From NCBI RefSeq assembly GCF_000959525.1, contig NZ_CP009832.1, positions 1,054,001 through 1,118,000 on the forward strand: DNA of 64,000 bases, given 5' to 3'. Positions 51,464-61,115 of this stretch are shown in pieces; the first letter of the stretch is position 1, and each line of letters starts with the position of its first letter. This stretch comes from Burkholderia multivorans ATCC BAA-247 (GTDB lineage: Bacteria > Pseudomonadota > Gammaproteobacteria > Burkholderiales > Burkholderiaceae). The notes under the pieces were generated by a model. It made no database searches. It worked only from the letters and a program-made list of their open reading frames with translations, and had not been told where the DNA came from. A program made the position numbers and the translations under genes.

Positions 51464-52660
51464 TCAGCGCCGGCCGAACAGCGTGGCGAGCCGGTCGACC
51501 GCTTCCTCGAGACGCGAATAGGCGGTCGCATAGGACAGCCGGATATAGTCGCGCGGTGCATGAACGCCGAAATCCATCCCCGGCACCAGCACGACGCCCG
51601 CGTCGTGCAGCATCGCGTGCGTGAGCGCCGCGCTGTCGCCGGCCGCCGGGTGCGCGACGCCGCCGCAGTGCGCATAGACATAGAACGCGCCGTCCGGCAT
51701 CACGGGCACGCTGAAGCCGAGCCGCTCGAGCGCCGGCGCGATGAAATCGCGGCGACGCTTGAATTCGAGGCGGCGCGCCTCGTAGATGTCGAGCGATGCG
51801 GGCTCGAAGCACGCGAGCGCGGCGTGCTGCGCGAGCGCGGACGGGCAGATGAACAGGTTCTGCGACAGTTTCTCGAACGTGCCGATGAGCGCCGGCGGCA
51901 CGACGAGCCAGCCGAGCCGCCAGCCGGTCATGCTGAAGTACTTCGAGAAGCTGTTCACGGTGACGACGTCGTCGCCGAACGACAGCGCGGAGACCGGCGG
52001 TGCATCGTAGCTGAGCCCCTGATAGATCTCGTCGACGATCGTGAAGCCGCCGCGCGCGCGAACCGCTTCGACGATCCGCTTGAGCTCGTCCGGCTCGAGC
52101 GAGGTGCCGGTCGGATTCGACGGCGACGCGAGCAGCACGCCGCGCGTGCGTGCGTTCCAGCGCGTGCGCACGTCGTCGGCGGTCAGCTGGAAACGCGCTT
52201 CCGGGCCGCTCGGCACGAGCACCGGCCGGCCTTCGGCGGCCGCGACGAAGTGCCGGTTGCACGGATACGACGGGTCGGGCATCAGCACCTCGTCGTCGCG
52301 GCCGACGAGCGCGAGGCACGCGAGCAGCAGCGCCGCCGACGCGCCGGCCGTCACGACGATCCGCTCCGGCGCGATCGTCAGGCCGTAGGCGTGCGCATAG
52401 TGCGCGGCGATCGCCTCGCGCAGCGGCGCGATGCCGAGCGCGCTCGTATATTGCGTGACGCCGCGGCGCAGCGCGGCCGCCGCCGCTTCGACGACCGGTT
52501 CCGGCGCGGTGAAATCGGGCTCGCCTATGCCCATGTGGATAACGTCGCGCCCGGCAGACTCGAGCTGCTGTGCCTCCTTCATCAGTTCCATCACGTAGAA
52601 GGGCTGGATCGCGTCGACGCGGGCGGCGAGCTTGACGAGCGAATCGGCGGTGGTGTTCAT
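51464..52660 (-). CDS. PLP-dependent class I/II aminotransferase
   Basis: 398 aa. Fold-type I pattern: HMGIGEPDFTAPEPVVEAAA near residue 42, LLASPSNPTGTSLEPDELKR near 178, FTIVDEIYQGLSYDAPPV near 205, the Schiff-base Lys in NSFSKYFSMTGWRLGWLV near 238, and the C-terminal Arg in RDYIRLSYATAYSRLEEAV. Similar to broad-specificity aspartate/alanine/valine-pyruvate aminotransferases; the substrate is not fixed by sequence. Upstream lies the rib-nusB operon in the same direction, separated by a terminator. Confidence 0.88.
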   Translation of the reverse strand: MNTTADSLVKLAARVDAIQPFYVMELMKEAQQLESAGRDVIHMGIGEPDFTAPEPVVEAAAAALRRGVTQYTSALGIAPLREAIAAHYAHAYGLTIAPERIVVTAGASAALLLACLALVGRDDEVLMPDPSYPCNRHFVAAAEGRPVLVPSGPEARFQLTADDVRTRWNARTRGVLLASPSNPTGTSLEPDELKRIVEAVRARGGFTIVDEIYQGLSYDAPPVSALSFGDDVVTVNSFSKYFSMTGWRLGWLVVPPALIGTFEKLSQNLFICPSALAQHAALACFEPASLDIYEARRLEFKRRRDFIAPALERLGFSVPVMPDGAFYVYAHCGGVAHPAAGDSAALTHAMLHDAGVVLVPGMDFGVHAPRDYIRLSYATAYSRLEEAVDRLATLFGRR

Positions 52661-52718
52661 CGGTCGGGGCGGTTACGCGCGTAAAACGGAAAACGTCGGG
52701 AAACGTTGGGAAAGGGCG

Positions 52719-52743
52719 AAAAAAACGGGCGCTTGCGCGCCCG
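52719..52743 (-). terminator. Terminator of the ribBA-ribH-nusB operon
   Basis: On the minus strand ACGGGCGC-GCAA-GCGCCCGT is followed by TTTTTTT, 16 bp after the nusB stop. It separates the operon from the aminotransferase gene. Confidence 0.8.
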
Positions 52744-52758
52744 TCCGGAACAACGGAA

Positions 52759-53196
52759 TCAGCCGTTGCGGCGCGCTTGCGTTTCGGCCGGCCGCAGCTT
52801 CGCGGCGAGCTTGTCGAGCACGCCGTTCACGTACTTGTAGCCGTCCGAGCCGCCGAACGTCTTCGCGAGTTCGACTGCTTCGTTGATGACCACGCGGTAC
52901 GGCGTTTCGATATGGTGCGTGAGCTCGAACGTCGCGATCAGCAGCACCGCGCGTTCGACCGGCGACAGCTGGTCGATCGGGCGGTCCAGCGACGGCGTCA
53001 GCGCGTCGACGAGCGTGGCGTGCTCGCGGATCACACCGTGCAGGATCGCGTCGAGCAGCGCCTTGTCAGCCTTGTCGTACCCGAGCGCGCCGCGCAGTTG
53101 CGCGTCGATCTCGCCGGAGGACGCGTTCGACAGCAGCCATTGATACAGGCCCTGCGTCGCCAGCTCGCGCGATTGTCGGCGGGCGCTCTTCTTCAT
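52759..53196 (-). CDS. nusB: Transcription antitermination factor NusB
   Basis: 145 aa. RNA-binding Arg-rich start [20 protein letters not shown], then [20 protein letters not shown] and the family end [36 protein letters not shown]. NusB with S10 binds boxA and supports rRNA antitermination. The start overlaps the ribH stop (ATGA), the classic ribH-nusB coupling. Confidence 0.95.
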
Positions 53197-53711
53197 GCGC
53201 GCTCCTCTTCGTCGTCTTCGTCCTCTTCTTCGTCCTCGTCGTCGTCGCCGAGCTGGTCGAGCGCCATCGTCAGGTTGGCCATCTCGACGGCGACGCGCGC
53301 CGCGTCACGACCCTTTTCGGTCATGCGGGCGACGGCCTGCTCGTCGTTTTCGGTGGTCAGCACCGCGTTCGCGATCGGCACGTTGAAGTCGAGCGCGACG
53401 CGCGTGATGCCGGCGCCGCTTTCGTTCGACACGAGTTCGAAGTGGTACGTCTCGCCGCGGATGACCGCGCCGAGCGCGATCAGTGCGTCGAACTGGCCGC
53501 TTTCCGCGAGCTTTTGCAGCGCGAGCGGGATTTCCAGCGCGCCGGGAACCGACACGAGCAGCACGTCTTCGCCGGCGACGCCGAGGCGCTCCAGTTCTTC
53601 GACGCATGCGTCCGCGAGGCCGTTGCACACGGGCTCGTTGAAGCGCGATTGCACGATGCCGATACGCAGGCCGTCGCCTTCGAGATTCGGTTGGTATTGT
53701 CCGATTTCCAT
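53193..53711 (-). CDS. ribH: 6,7-dimethyl-8-ribityllumazine synthase
   Basis: 172 aa. Substrate-binding [59 protein letters not shown] and the LTTENDEQA segment with catalytic His in the YHFE motif. It condenses the pyrimidine from RibD with the butanone phosphate from RibB. An unusual run of ~18 acidic residues ends the protein ([18 protein letters not shown]), encoded by a GAC/GAA-type repeat. Overlaps nusB by 4 bp. Confidence 0.93.
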
Positions 53712-53762
53712 GATCTGTCCGTGGTTGGATGAACGGTTATTGGGCGAAAGCGCCGTGGCGGG

Positions 53763-54905
53763 TCACGCGTGCGGCGCCGGGCAGGGCTTGGCCTCGCCGC
53801 CGGGCATCGGAACGAAACCCGTCACTTCGAGGCCGTAGCCGGACATGCTGCCCAGCTTGCGCGGATTCGACAGCACCTGCATCTTGCCGACGCCGACATC
53901 GCGCAGAATCTGCGCGCCGATGCCGAACGTCTTGAAATCGACCGGCCGGCGCTTCAGCGCGGCCGCCTTCTCTTCCTCGTCGAACGCCTTGAAGACGTCG
54001 ACGAGATGTTCCTTCGTATCGCCGCAGTTGAGCAGCACGACGACGCCGAGGTCGCGCTGCGCGATCTCGCGCATCGCGGCGTCGAGCGTCCACGAGTGGG
54101 TCGACACGCCCGTTTCGAGCAGGTCGAGCACCGACAGCGGCTCGTGCACGCGCACCGGCGTGTCGGCGTCCGGCGACGGCTGGCCGCGCACGAGCGCGAT
54201 GTGCGGCGAGCCGGTCGGCTGGTCGCGGTAGAGCACCGCGCGGAACGCGCCGTGCGCGGTCTGCATCGTGCGCTCGGCGACGCGCTCGATGATCGATTCG
54301 GTGCGGCTGCGGTAATGGATCAGGTCGGCGATCGTGCCGATCTTCAGACCGTGCTGCTGCGCGAACTCGATCAGGTCGGGCAGGCGCGCCATCGTCCCGT
54401 CGTCCTTGATGACCTCGCAGATCACCGCGGCCGGCGTGAGGCCCGCGAGCGCGGTGAGGTCGCAGCCCGCCTCGGTGTGCCCGGCGCGCACGAGCACGCC
54501 GCCCGGCTGCGCCATGATCGGGAACACGTGGCCCGGCTGCACGATCTGCTCGGGACGCGCGTCGTGCGCGACCGCGGTCGCGATCGTATGCGCGCGGTCG
54601 GCTGCCGAGATCCCGGTCGTCACGCCTTCGGCGGCTTCGATGCTGACCGTGAACGCGGTGCCGTACTGCGTGCCGTTGCGGTACGTCATCAGCGGCAGTT
54701 GCAGCTGCTTGCAGCGTTCCTGCGTCAACGTCAGACAAATGAGGCCGCGGCCGTACTTGGCCATGAAGTTGATCGCTTCCGGCGTGACGAATTCGGCGGC
54801 GATCACGAGGTCGCCTTCGTTTTCGCGGTCTTCTTCGTCGACGAGGATCACCATCCGGCCGGCTTTCAGCTCGGCGATGATGTCGGGCGTGGAGGCGAGC
54901 GTCAT
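53763..54905 (-). CDS. ribBA: 3,4-dihydroxy-2-butanone-4-phosphate synthase with degenerate GTP cyclohydrolase II domain
   Basis: 380 aa. The RibB half (about 1-205) is complete: VILVDEEDRENEGDLVIAAE, TVSIEAAEGVTTGISAADRA, GHVFPIMAQPGGVLVRAGHT and HTEAGCDLTALAGL. The RibA half (about 210-375) lacks the three zinc Cys of GTP cyclohydrolase II: the usual SECLTGD...RCDC region is replaced by RVHEPLSVLDLLETGVSTHS. It keeps FGIGAQILRDVGVGKMQVLS and NPRKLGSMSGYGLEVTGF. So it should make butanone phosphate but not open GTP; a separate RibA is needed. Operon with ribH and nusB. Confidence 0.9.
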   Translation of the reverse strand: MTLASTPDIIAELKAGRMVILVDEEDRENEGDLVIAAEFVTPEAINFMAKYGRGLICLTLTQERCKQLQLPLMTYRNGTQYGTAFTVSIEAAEGVTTGISAADRAHTIATAVAHDARPEQIVQPGHVFPIMAQPGGVLVRAGHTEAGCDLTALAGLTPAAVICEVIKDDGTMARLPDLIEFAQQHGLKIGTIADLIHYRSRTESIIERVAERTMQTAHGAFRAVLYRDQPTGSPHIALVRGQPSPDADTPVRVHEPLSVLDLLETGVSTHSWTLDAAMREIAQRDLGVVVLLNCGDTKEHLVDVFKAFDEEEKAAALKRRPVDFKTFGIGAQILRDVGVGKMQVLSNPRKLGSMSGYGLEVTGFVPMPGGEAKPCPAPHA

Positions 54906-55017
54906 AAGGGGGCGAGAAAGAGGAAAGTGCGTATTTTACGCTAGCCGCGCCGCGTTTCGGCCGGCGCGCCCGCGCACGGCCCGCGAACGGGCCGGAACGC
55001 GGTGCGGCCGCGCGTCG

Positions 55018-55533
55018 TCAGGCCTGCTCGTTGCGGCCGAGGTAGTCGAGCTTGCCGAGCTCGACGCCGTTGTGGCGCAGGATGTCGTACGCCGTCGTGA
55101 CGTGGAAGAAGAAGTTCGGCAGCACGAAGTGCAGCAGGTACGACTGGCCGGTGAATTCGATCGGGCCGACGCGCATCTTCAGCACGATCTGGCGCGTTTC
55201 GCTGCCGTCGATCTGCGCGGCGTCGAAGCTTTTCAGATAGTCGATCGTCTTCTGGATGCGCGCGTGCAGTTCGTCGAACGTCTGTTCGACGTCCGGGTAG
55301 CTCGGGATGTCGACGCCGGCCAGCCGCGCCGCGCAGCCCTTGGCGGTGTCGGTCGCGATGTAGACCTGGCGCACGAGCGGCAGCATGTCCGGATAGAGAC
55401 GCGCGCCGACGAACACCGACGGATCGATCTGCTTTTCGGCCGCGTGCGCCTGTGCCTTGCCGAGGATGTGCTGCAGGTTGGTCAGGCCGCGGATCAGCAC
55501 GGGCAGCGAAGCCTGGTACATCGAGATGGACAT
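55018..55533 (-). CDS. DUF1993 family protein
   Basis: 171 aa from ATG 55533 (MSISMYQASLPVLIRGLTNL), preceded by AAGGAGTC. Helical-bundle pattern with LYPDMLPLVRQVYIATDTAK, YPDVEQTFDELHARIQKTID and the C-terminal YLLHFVLPNFFFHVTTAYDI, HNGVELGKLDYLG. It belongs to the DinB-like superfamily of metal-binding bundles; function unknown. It lies between ribBA and the ribE cluster without evident link. Confidence 0.9.
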   Translation of the reverse strand: MSISMYQASLPVLIRGLTNLQHILGKAQAHAAEKQIDPSVFVGARLYPDMLPLVRQVYIATDTAKGCAARLAGVDIPSYPDVEQTFDELHARIQKTIDYLKSFDAAQIDGSETRQIVLKMRVGPIEFTGQSYLLHFVLPNFFFHVTTAYDILRHNGVELGKLDYLGRNEQA

Positions 55534-55881
55534 GGGGACGACTCCTTGAGGAAGAGGGCGGCCGCGGTGCGGCGCGCGTTCGTTGCGGCGCCGAAACCGC
55601 GGTCGTCGCATCTTAGCGCGGCCGGGCGGGGCGTGCCTGGCGCGTGATTGCCGCGCGCTTGTGGGGCGCGTGGTCGCCGAGATGGCGGGCGATCGTCGAG
55701 CGACAGCAGATCGTCGACGGTGAAGCGACGCTGCGATGCGCAGCGGGGGAGGGAGGCCGTCACGCGGGCTCCTGATGGAAGCGCCGGGAGCCGGTAGGCC
55801 ACACGCAGCGGCCGCGAGTTTCGGATGCGGCTCGCGACGGCCGCCGCCCTCGGGCGGCGGGCGCATCGCGTCGCGCCGTCG
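55534..55881. other. Intergenic region, no gene seen
   Basis: 348 bp, GC-rich, with a short inverted repeat near 55800-55860 (GGCCGCCGCCCTCGGGCGGCGGGC) that can form a hairpin at the end of ribE. No flavin-mononucleotide riboswitch pattern was found. Confidence 0.4.
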
Positions 55882-56511
55882 TCAGTCCTGGCTTGCGCCC
55901 TGCGACATCGTCAACATCCGCTCCACATACCGCGCAATCATGTCGACTTCGAGATTGACCTGGTCGCCGGCCTTCAGGTGGCGCAGCGTCGTCACCTCGA
56001 CCGTATGGGGAATCAGGTTGATCGAGAACTCGGAGCCGTCCGGGCGATCCTCGACCGCGTTGACGGTCAGGCTCACGCCGTTCACCGTGATCGAGCCCTT
56101 GTACGCGAGATAGCGGCCGAGCTCGCGCGGCGCGACGATCCGCAGCTCGTGCGATTCGCCGACCGGCGCGAAGCGCGACACGGTGCCCAGCCCGTCGACG
56201 TGACCCGACACGATATGGCCGCCGAGCCGGTCGTGCGCGCGCAGCGCCTTCTCGAGATTCACGTCGCCCGGCTGCGCGAGCCCGACCGTCCGATTCAGGC
56301 TTTCGCGCGACACGTCGACGTCGAAGGTCGTGTCGGTCTTGGCGATCACCGTCATGCAGGCGCCCTGGATCGCGATGCTGTCGCCGAGCGCGACGTCCGC
56401 GAGGTCGAGGCCGCCGGCGTTCACGGTCAGCCGCACGCCGGCGTCCGGCGACGCGCCGAGCGGATTGATCGATTCGATGCGGCCGACTGCCGCGACAATT
56501 CCGGTAAACAT
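55882..56511 (-). CDS. ribE: Riboflavin synthase alpha subunit
   Basis: 209 aa. Two lumazine-binding repeats; the first begins MFTGIVAAVGRIESINP and has GDSIAIQGACMTVI and VSRESLNRT, the second has DRLGGHIVSGHVDGLGTVSR, KGSITVNGVSLTVNAVEDRP and FSINLIPHTVEVTTL. It dismutates two lumazine molecules to riboflavin. 14 bp downstream of ribD. Confidence 0.93.
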   Translation of the reverse strand: MFTGIVAAVGRIESINPLGASPDAGVRLTVNAGGLDLADVALGDSIAIQGACMTVIAKTDTTFDVDVSRESLNRTVGLAQPGDVNLEKALRAHDRLGGHIVSGHVDGLGTVSRFAPVGESHELRIVAPRELGRYLAYKGSITVNGVSLTVNAVEDRPDGSEFSINLIPHTVEVTTLRHLKAGDQVNLEVDMIARYVERMLTMSQGASQD

Positions 56512-56525
56512 CGTGACGATTCCGT

Positions 56526-57647
56526 TCAATGAGTGGCGGGGGGCGGCGCGATACGCGCCAGAATCCGCAGATCGTCGCCGATCCGCTCGATATGGTGGAA
56601 CACGAGCCGCGTGCGTGCGTCGAGGCTGGCCGGCGCGGCGAGATCGAACATGCCGGCCGCGTCGGCGCCGAGCAGGCTCGGCGCCAGATAGACGAGCAGC
56701 TCGTCGACGCACCGTTCGCGCAGCAGCGAACCGTTCAGCTTGTGGCCGGCCTCGACATGCAGCTCGTTGATGCCGCGCGCGCCGAGCGCCGACAGCATCG
56801 CGCCGAGGTCGACCTTGCCGTGTGCATTCGCGAGCGACACGATTTCCGCGCCGCGCGCCTTCAGCGCGCTCGCGCGCGCTTCGCCGTCCGCGTCGAGCCG
56901 GCCGCAGAAGATCAGCAGCGGCGCGCCTTCGAGCAGCCGCGCGTCGAGCGGCAGTTCGAGCCGGCTGTCGACGAGCACGCGCTGCGGCTGGCGCGGCGTG
57001 TCGATGCCGCGCACGGTCAGCTGCGGATCGTCTTCGCGCACGGTGCCGATTCCGGTCAGGATCGCGCACGCGCGCGCACGCCACGCATGGCCGTCGGCGC
57101 GCGCCGCTTCGCCGGTGATCCACTGGCTTTCGCCGGACGGCAGCGCGGTGCGGCCGTCGAGCGATGCGGCGGCCTTCATCCGCACCCACGGGCGGCCGCG
57201 CGTCATCCGCGACACGAAGCCGATGTTCAGCTCGCCCGCCTCATGCGCGAGCAGTCCGCAGCGCACGTCGATGCCCGCATCGCGCAGCATCCCGAGGCCG
57301 CGCCCCGACACCAGCGGATTCGGATCTTCCATCGCGGCGACGACCTTCGCGACACGCGCCTCGATCAGCGCGTTCGCGCACGGCGGCGTGCGGCCGAAGT
57401 GGCTGCAGGGCTCGAGCGTCACGTAGACGGTCGAGCCGGCCACGTCGTGGCCGCGCGCGCGCGCGTCCTTCAGCGCCTGCACTTCCGCATGGTCCTGGCC
57501 CGGCGGCTGCGTATGGCCTTCGCCGATCACCTCGCCGTGCTTGACGATCACGCAGCCGACGCGCGGGTTCGGCGTGGTCGTATACATCCCGCGTGCAGCG
57601 AGCGCGAGCGCGCGCTGCATGTGGGCGAAGTCGATGTCCGAAAACAT
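56526..57647 (-). CDS. ribD: Bifunctional riboflavin-specific deaminase/reductase
   Basis: 373 aa. Deaminase domain: zinc motif DHAEVQALKDARARG and TLEPCSHFGRTPPCANALIE. Reductase domain from about residue 150: RPWVRMKAAASLDGRTALPS, GESQWITGEAARADGHAWRA, and ELHVEAGHKLNGSLLRERCV. Catalyses steps two and three of riboflavin synthesis. 12 bp downstream of hemL. Confidence 0.93.
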   Translation of the reverse strand: MFSDIDFAHMQRALALAARGMYTTTPNPRVGCVIVKHGEVIGEGHTQPPGQDHAEVQALKDARARGHDVAGSTVYVTLEPCSHFGRTPPCANALIEARVAKVVAAMEDPNPLVSGRGLGMLRDAGIDVRCGLLAHEAGELNIGFVSRMTRGRPWVRMKAAASLDGRTALPSGESQWITGEAARADGHAWRARACAILTGIGTVREDDPQLTVRGIDTPRQPQRVLVDSRLELPLDARLLEGAPLLIFCGRLDADGEARASALKARGAEIVSLANAHGKVDLGAMLSALGARGINELHVEAGHKLNGSLLRERCVDELLVYLAPSLLGADAAGMFDLAAPASLDARTRLVFHHIERIGDDLRILARIAPPPATH

Positions 57648-57659
57648 GCGCGCGCCCGC

Positions 57660-58943
57660 TCAGGCGGCGAGGGCCGCGAACGCGCGGCGCGCGGCCGCGA
57701 GCGTCGCGTCGATCACCGCGTCGTCGTGCGTGCTCGACACGAAGCCCGCTTCGTACGCGGACGGCGCGAAATACACGCCTTCGTCGAGCATCAGGTGGAA
57801 GAAGCGGTTGAAGCGCTCGATGTCGCTCTTCGTGACTTCGGCAAAGCTCGTCGGCACGCGCTCGGCGAAGTACAGGCCGAACATCGCGCCGATCGAGTCG
57901 GCCGCGAACGGCACGCCTGCCGCGCGCGCTTCGGCGGCGAGGCCGTCGGCGAGCCGCTTGGTCTGTGCGGTCAGCGCATCGTAGAAGCCGGGCGCCTGGA
58001 TCAACTGCAGCGTCTTCAGGCCCGCGGCGACCGCGATCGGGTTGCCCGACAGCGTGCCGGCCTGATACACGCCGCCGAGCGGCGCGAGATGGGCCATGAT
58101 GTCGCGGCGCCCGCCGAACGCGGCGGCCGGCATCCCGCCGCCGATCACCTTGCCGAGGCAGGTGAGGTCGGCCGCGATCCCGTAGTGCGCCTGCGCGCCG
58201 CCGAGCGCGACACGGAAGCCGCACATCACTTCGTCGAAGATCAGCACGGCGCCGTGCTTCGTGCACAGCGCGCGCAGGGCGTTGAGGAACTCCGGCGTGC
58301 CGCGCACGAGGTTCATGTTGCCGGCGACCGGCTCGACGATCACGGCCGCGATTTCGTCGCCGAACGCGCCGAACGCTTCTTCGAGCGCGGCGACGTTGTT
58401 GTATTCGAGGACGGTCGTGTGTTTCGCGATATCGGCGGGCACGCCGGCCGAGGTCGGATTGCCGAACGTCAGCAGGCCGGAGCCGGCCTTCACGAGCAGG
58501 CTGTCCGCGTGACCGTGGTAGCAGCCTTCGAATTTGACGATGCGGCTGCGGCCGGTGAAGCCGCGTGCGAGCCGCAACGCGCTCATCGTCGCTTCGGTGC
58601 CGCTCGACACCATCCGCACTTGCTCGATCGACGGCACGAGCTTGCAGATCTCTTCGGCGATCTCGATCTCGGCCTCGGTCGGCGCGCCGAACGAGAAGCC
58701 GTCGGCGAGCACCTTCTGCACGGCGTCGAGCACCTCGGGGTGCACGTGGCCGACGATCATCGGGCCCCACGAGCCGATGTAGTCGATGTACTGCTTGCCG
58801 TCGGCATCCCAGAAGTACGGGCCTTGCGCGCGCGCGACGAAGCGCGGGGTGCCGCCGACCGAACGGAACGCGCGAACCGGCGAGTTGACGCCGCCGGGAA
58901 TGGTCTTCTGGGCGCGTTCGAAGAGGATCTGATTGTTGGACAT
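57660..58943 (-). CDS. hemL: Glutamate-1-semialdehyde 2,1-aminomutase
   Basis: 427 aa from ATG 58943 ([20 protein letters not shown]). Blocks: [40 protein letters not shown], the PLP Lys in [19 protein letters not shown] and [17 protein letters not shown]. It forms 5-aminolevulinate in the C5 route to tetrapyrroles. First of the hemL-ribD-ribE run. Confidence 0.95.
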   Translation of the reverse strand: MSNNQILFERAQKTIPGGVNSPVRAFRSVGGTPRFVARAQGPYFWDADGKQYIDYIGSWGPMIVGHVHPEVLDAVQKVLADGFSFGAPTEAEIEIAEEICKLVPSIEQVRMVSSGTEATMSALRLARGFTGRSRIVKFEGCYHGHADSLLVKAGSGLLTFGNPTSAGVPADIAKHTTVLEYNNVAALEEAFGAFGDEIAAVIVEPVAGNMNLVRGTPEFLNALRALCTKHGAVLIFDEVMCGFRVALGGAQAHYGIAADLTCLGKVIGGGMPAAAFGGRRDIMAHLAPLGGVYQAGTLSGNPIAVAAGLKTLQLIQAPGFYDALTAQTKRLADGLAAEARAAGVPFAADSIGAMFGLYFAERVPTSFAEVTKSDIERFNRFFHLMLDEGVYFAPSAYEAGFVSSTHDDAVIDATLAAARRAFAALAA

Positions 58944-59116
58944 GAGCGAAACCTGCGAGAGAACGGCGCGGGGCCTGTGCACGGGCCGCGGCGCCTGGGC
59001 GGAACGATCGTCCGATTGTACCGGAGACGCGCGCGGCCGGCCGGGCCGCGGGTTGCGGCCTTTCGGCGCGTCGCGCCGGCCGCTTGCGATGGGCGTGCGT
59101 GCCGCCTGCCGCCCCG

Positions 59117-59572
59117 TTATCGCGGCGGCTTGCGCCGGCCGCCGGTCAGTTCGGCCCAGCGCTTTTCGAGCGGGCCTTCGACCATCGGCTTGATCGACGT
59201 GCCGGAGGTCTGCGCGTCCCAGGTTTGCACCGAGTACGGATGCACGCGCAGCGCGTCGCGCGGGATCACGACGTCCTGATGGCCGTCGACGAGCCAGTCG
59301 TAGACGAAATCGATGCAGAGCCGGTAGCCGCGCTTCGTCGTCGGGTCGGGCACCTCGTACGGCGCGCGCGTCACGTAGCCCGATCCGAATACGCCCTTCG
59401 GCGCCTGCGCGACGCGATGCAGGAACACGCGGTCGCCCGGCAGGATGCCGCGCGCGAAGCCGCAGCCCCAGACGTCGTGCACGGCCTCGCCGGCCTTCAC
59501 GCGCGCGGCGACGTCGGGCAGTTCGGGCCACGGCCACTTCTTGGGGCTCCAGATCAGCAGGAAAGCGGTCAT
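59117..59572 (-). CDS. Conserved protein with EVE/PUA-like fold
   Basis: 151 aa from ATG 59572 ([20 protein letters not shown]); a second ATG 15 bp upstream is possible. EVE/ASCH-like features: WSPKKW at the start, [20 protein letters not shown] and [17 protein letters not shown]. Such domains bind modified nucleotides in DNA or RNA. No nuclease partner is adjacent, and it looks like a core gene. Function unknown. Confidence 0.65.
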   Translation of the reverse strand: MTAFLLIWSPKKWPWPELPDVAARVKAGEAVHDVWGCGFARGILPGDRVFLHRVAQAPKGVFGSGYVTRAPYEVPDPTTKRGYRLCIDFVYDWLVDGHQDVVIPRDALRVHPYSVQTWDAQTSGTSIKPMVEGPLEKRWAELTGGRRKPPR

Positions 59573-59804
59573 CGGTTCGAGGCGCATTGGTCAGACAACG
59601 GACGCAAGCTTAATGCAATTCGCGCTGGCGCCGCGCGCGGATACGGCCCGTATTCCGGCGCGTCGGGCGGCCGTGTCACCGCGCGCACGGTCGTGCGAAA
59701 AAAGTTGCGCGTACAATCATGCTCCTGAGCGCGCCGCATACGGCGCGACTTCGTCCAGACCGCCACGCGCGCCGCGAAGCGCGCGGGCTTCGACCCGGAA
59801 TCCC

Positions 59805-61022
59805 ATGTCTCACGTCGTCCGGCGCCGGCCCGATGCCCGGCTGATCCTGTTGCTCGGCGCGCTGGCTGCGTGCGGGCCGATCGCTACCGACATGTACCTG
59901 CCGAGCCTGCCGTCGATCGCGCAAGGCTTCTCCGTCAACCCGGGCGCCGCGCAGCGCACGCTGACGAGCTTCATGGCCGGCTTCTCGATCGGCATGCTGC
60001 TGTACGGCCCGCTGTCCGACACCTGGGGCCGCAGGCCCGTGCTGCTCGGCGGGATCGCGCTGTTTACGCTCGCGAGCGTCGGCTGCTTCGTGTCGACGTC
60101 GATCGACATGCTGATCGTCGTACGCTTTCTGCAGGCGCTCGGCGCCGGTGCGGCGTCGGTGCTCGCGCGGGCGATCGCGCGCGATGCGCACGAGCCGACC
60201 GATGCGGCGAAAGTGCTGTCGATGGTCGCGATCGTCACCGCAGTCGGCCCGCTGCTCGCGCCGCTGATCGGCGGACAGATCCTGCGCTTTGCCGGCTGGC
60301 GCGGCGTGTTCGTCGTGCTCGCCGCGTTCGGCGCGCTATGCGCGGCAACCGCGTATCTGCGCGTGCCCGAAACCTGGCCGAAGGAGCGGCGCAAGAGCGC
60401 GGCCGTGCTCGCGTCGTTCGCGTCGTACGGGCGCATCCTGTCCGACCCCGTTGCGTGGGGCCACATGCTGTGCGGCGGGATGGCGTTCGCGTCGATGTTC
60501 TCGTACATCACCGCGACGCCGTTCGTGTACATCGAATATTTCCACGTGTCGCCGCAGCACTACGGCCTGCTGTTCGGGCTCAACGTGGTCGGCATCATGA
60601 TCGGCAACTTCACGAATACGCGGCTCGTCGGCCGGCTCGGCTCGCTGCGCATCATCTCGGCCGCGTCGCTCGTGAGCTGCGTCGCGTCGCTCGCGGTCGC
60701 GCTCGTCGCGCTGACGGGGTGGGGCGGGCTGTGGTCGATCGTCGTCTGCCTGTTCTTCGTCGTCGGCGTGGTCGGGATTCTGTCCGCGAACTGCACGACC
60801 GACCTGATGCATCGCTATCCGCACAACGCGGGCGCGTCGGCGGCCGTGTTCGGCGCGATGCAGCTCGCGCTCGGCGCGCTCGCGAGCGTCGCCATCGGCG
60901 TGCTCGCGGACGGCACGCCGTTCGCGATGGGCGTGACGATCGGTGTGACGGGCGTGCTCTGTTTCGTCGGACGTTATCTCGTGCTGCGCTGGCACGGGCG
61001 GCCGGTCAAAGCGGCCGCCTGA
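59805..61022 (+). CDS. Bcr/CflA-type multidrug efflux MFS transporter
   Basis: 405 aa from ATG 59805. Twelve membrane helices. Family marks: GPIATDMYLPSLPSIAQGF in helix 1, FSIGMLLYGPLSDTWGRRPV with motif A, and DAAKVLSMVAIVTAVGPLLA. Drug/H+ antiporter family including bicyclomycin and chloramphenicol exporters; the substrate cannot be assigned. Convergent with the glk gene and separated by a terminator. Confidence 0.88.
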   Translation: MSHVVRRRPDARLILLLGALAACGPIATDMYLPSLPSIAQGFSVNPGAAQRTLTSFMAGFSIGMLLYGPLSDTWGRRPVLLGGIALFTLASVGCFVSTSIDMLIVVRFLQALGAGAASVLARAIARDAHEPTDAAKVLSMVAIVTAVGPLLAPLIGGQILRFAGWRGVFVVLAAFGALCAATAYLRVPETWPKERRKSAAVLASFASYGRILSDPVAWGHMLCGGMAFASMFSYITATPFVYIEYFHVSPQHYGLLFGLNVVGIMIGNFTNTRLVGRLGSLRIISAASLVSCVASLAVALVALTGWGGLWSIVVCLFFVVGVVGILSANCTTDLMHRYPHNAGASAAVFGAMQLALGALASVAIGVLADGTPFAMGVTIGVTGVLCFVGRYLVLRWHGRPVKAAA

Positions 61023-61037
61023 GCGCGTCGCCGCATG

Positions 61038-61075
61038 CAAAACGCCACCGCGCGCGCTTGCGCCGGTGGCGTTTT
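61038..61075. terminator. Bidirectional Rho-independent terminator
   Basis: CAAAACGCCACCG (61038-61050), 12-nt loop, CGGTGGCGTTTTG (61063-61075). Perfect 13-bp stem between convergent genes. Confidence 0.85.
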
Positions 61076-61115
61076 GCTTTGGGCACGCGCGGGCGTGCCG
61101 CGCGTGGGTGCTGCG

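Noticed and set aside
53700-55020. Flavin mononucleotide riboswitch in front of the rib genes
   Set aside because: No RFN-type conserved blocks upstream of ribBA, nor in front of hemL-ribD-ribE.
56529-59279. Very long + strand open frame over the hemL-ribD region
   Set aside because: GC-rich shadow frame; the composition is Arg/His/Ala-rich without domains, and the minus strand carries conserved genes.
59117-59572. EVE-domain protein as a modification-dependent restriction component
   Set aside because: No nuclease or methylase gene nearby and core-genome setting; treated as a conserved unknown.
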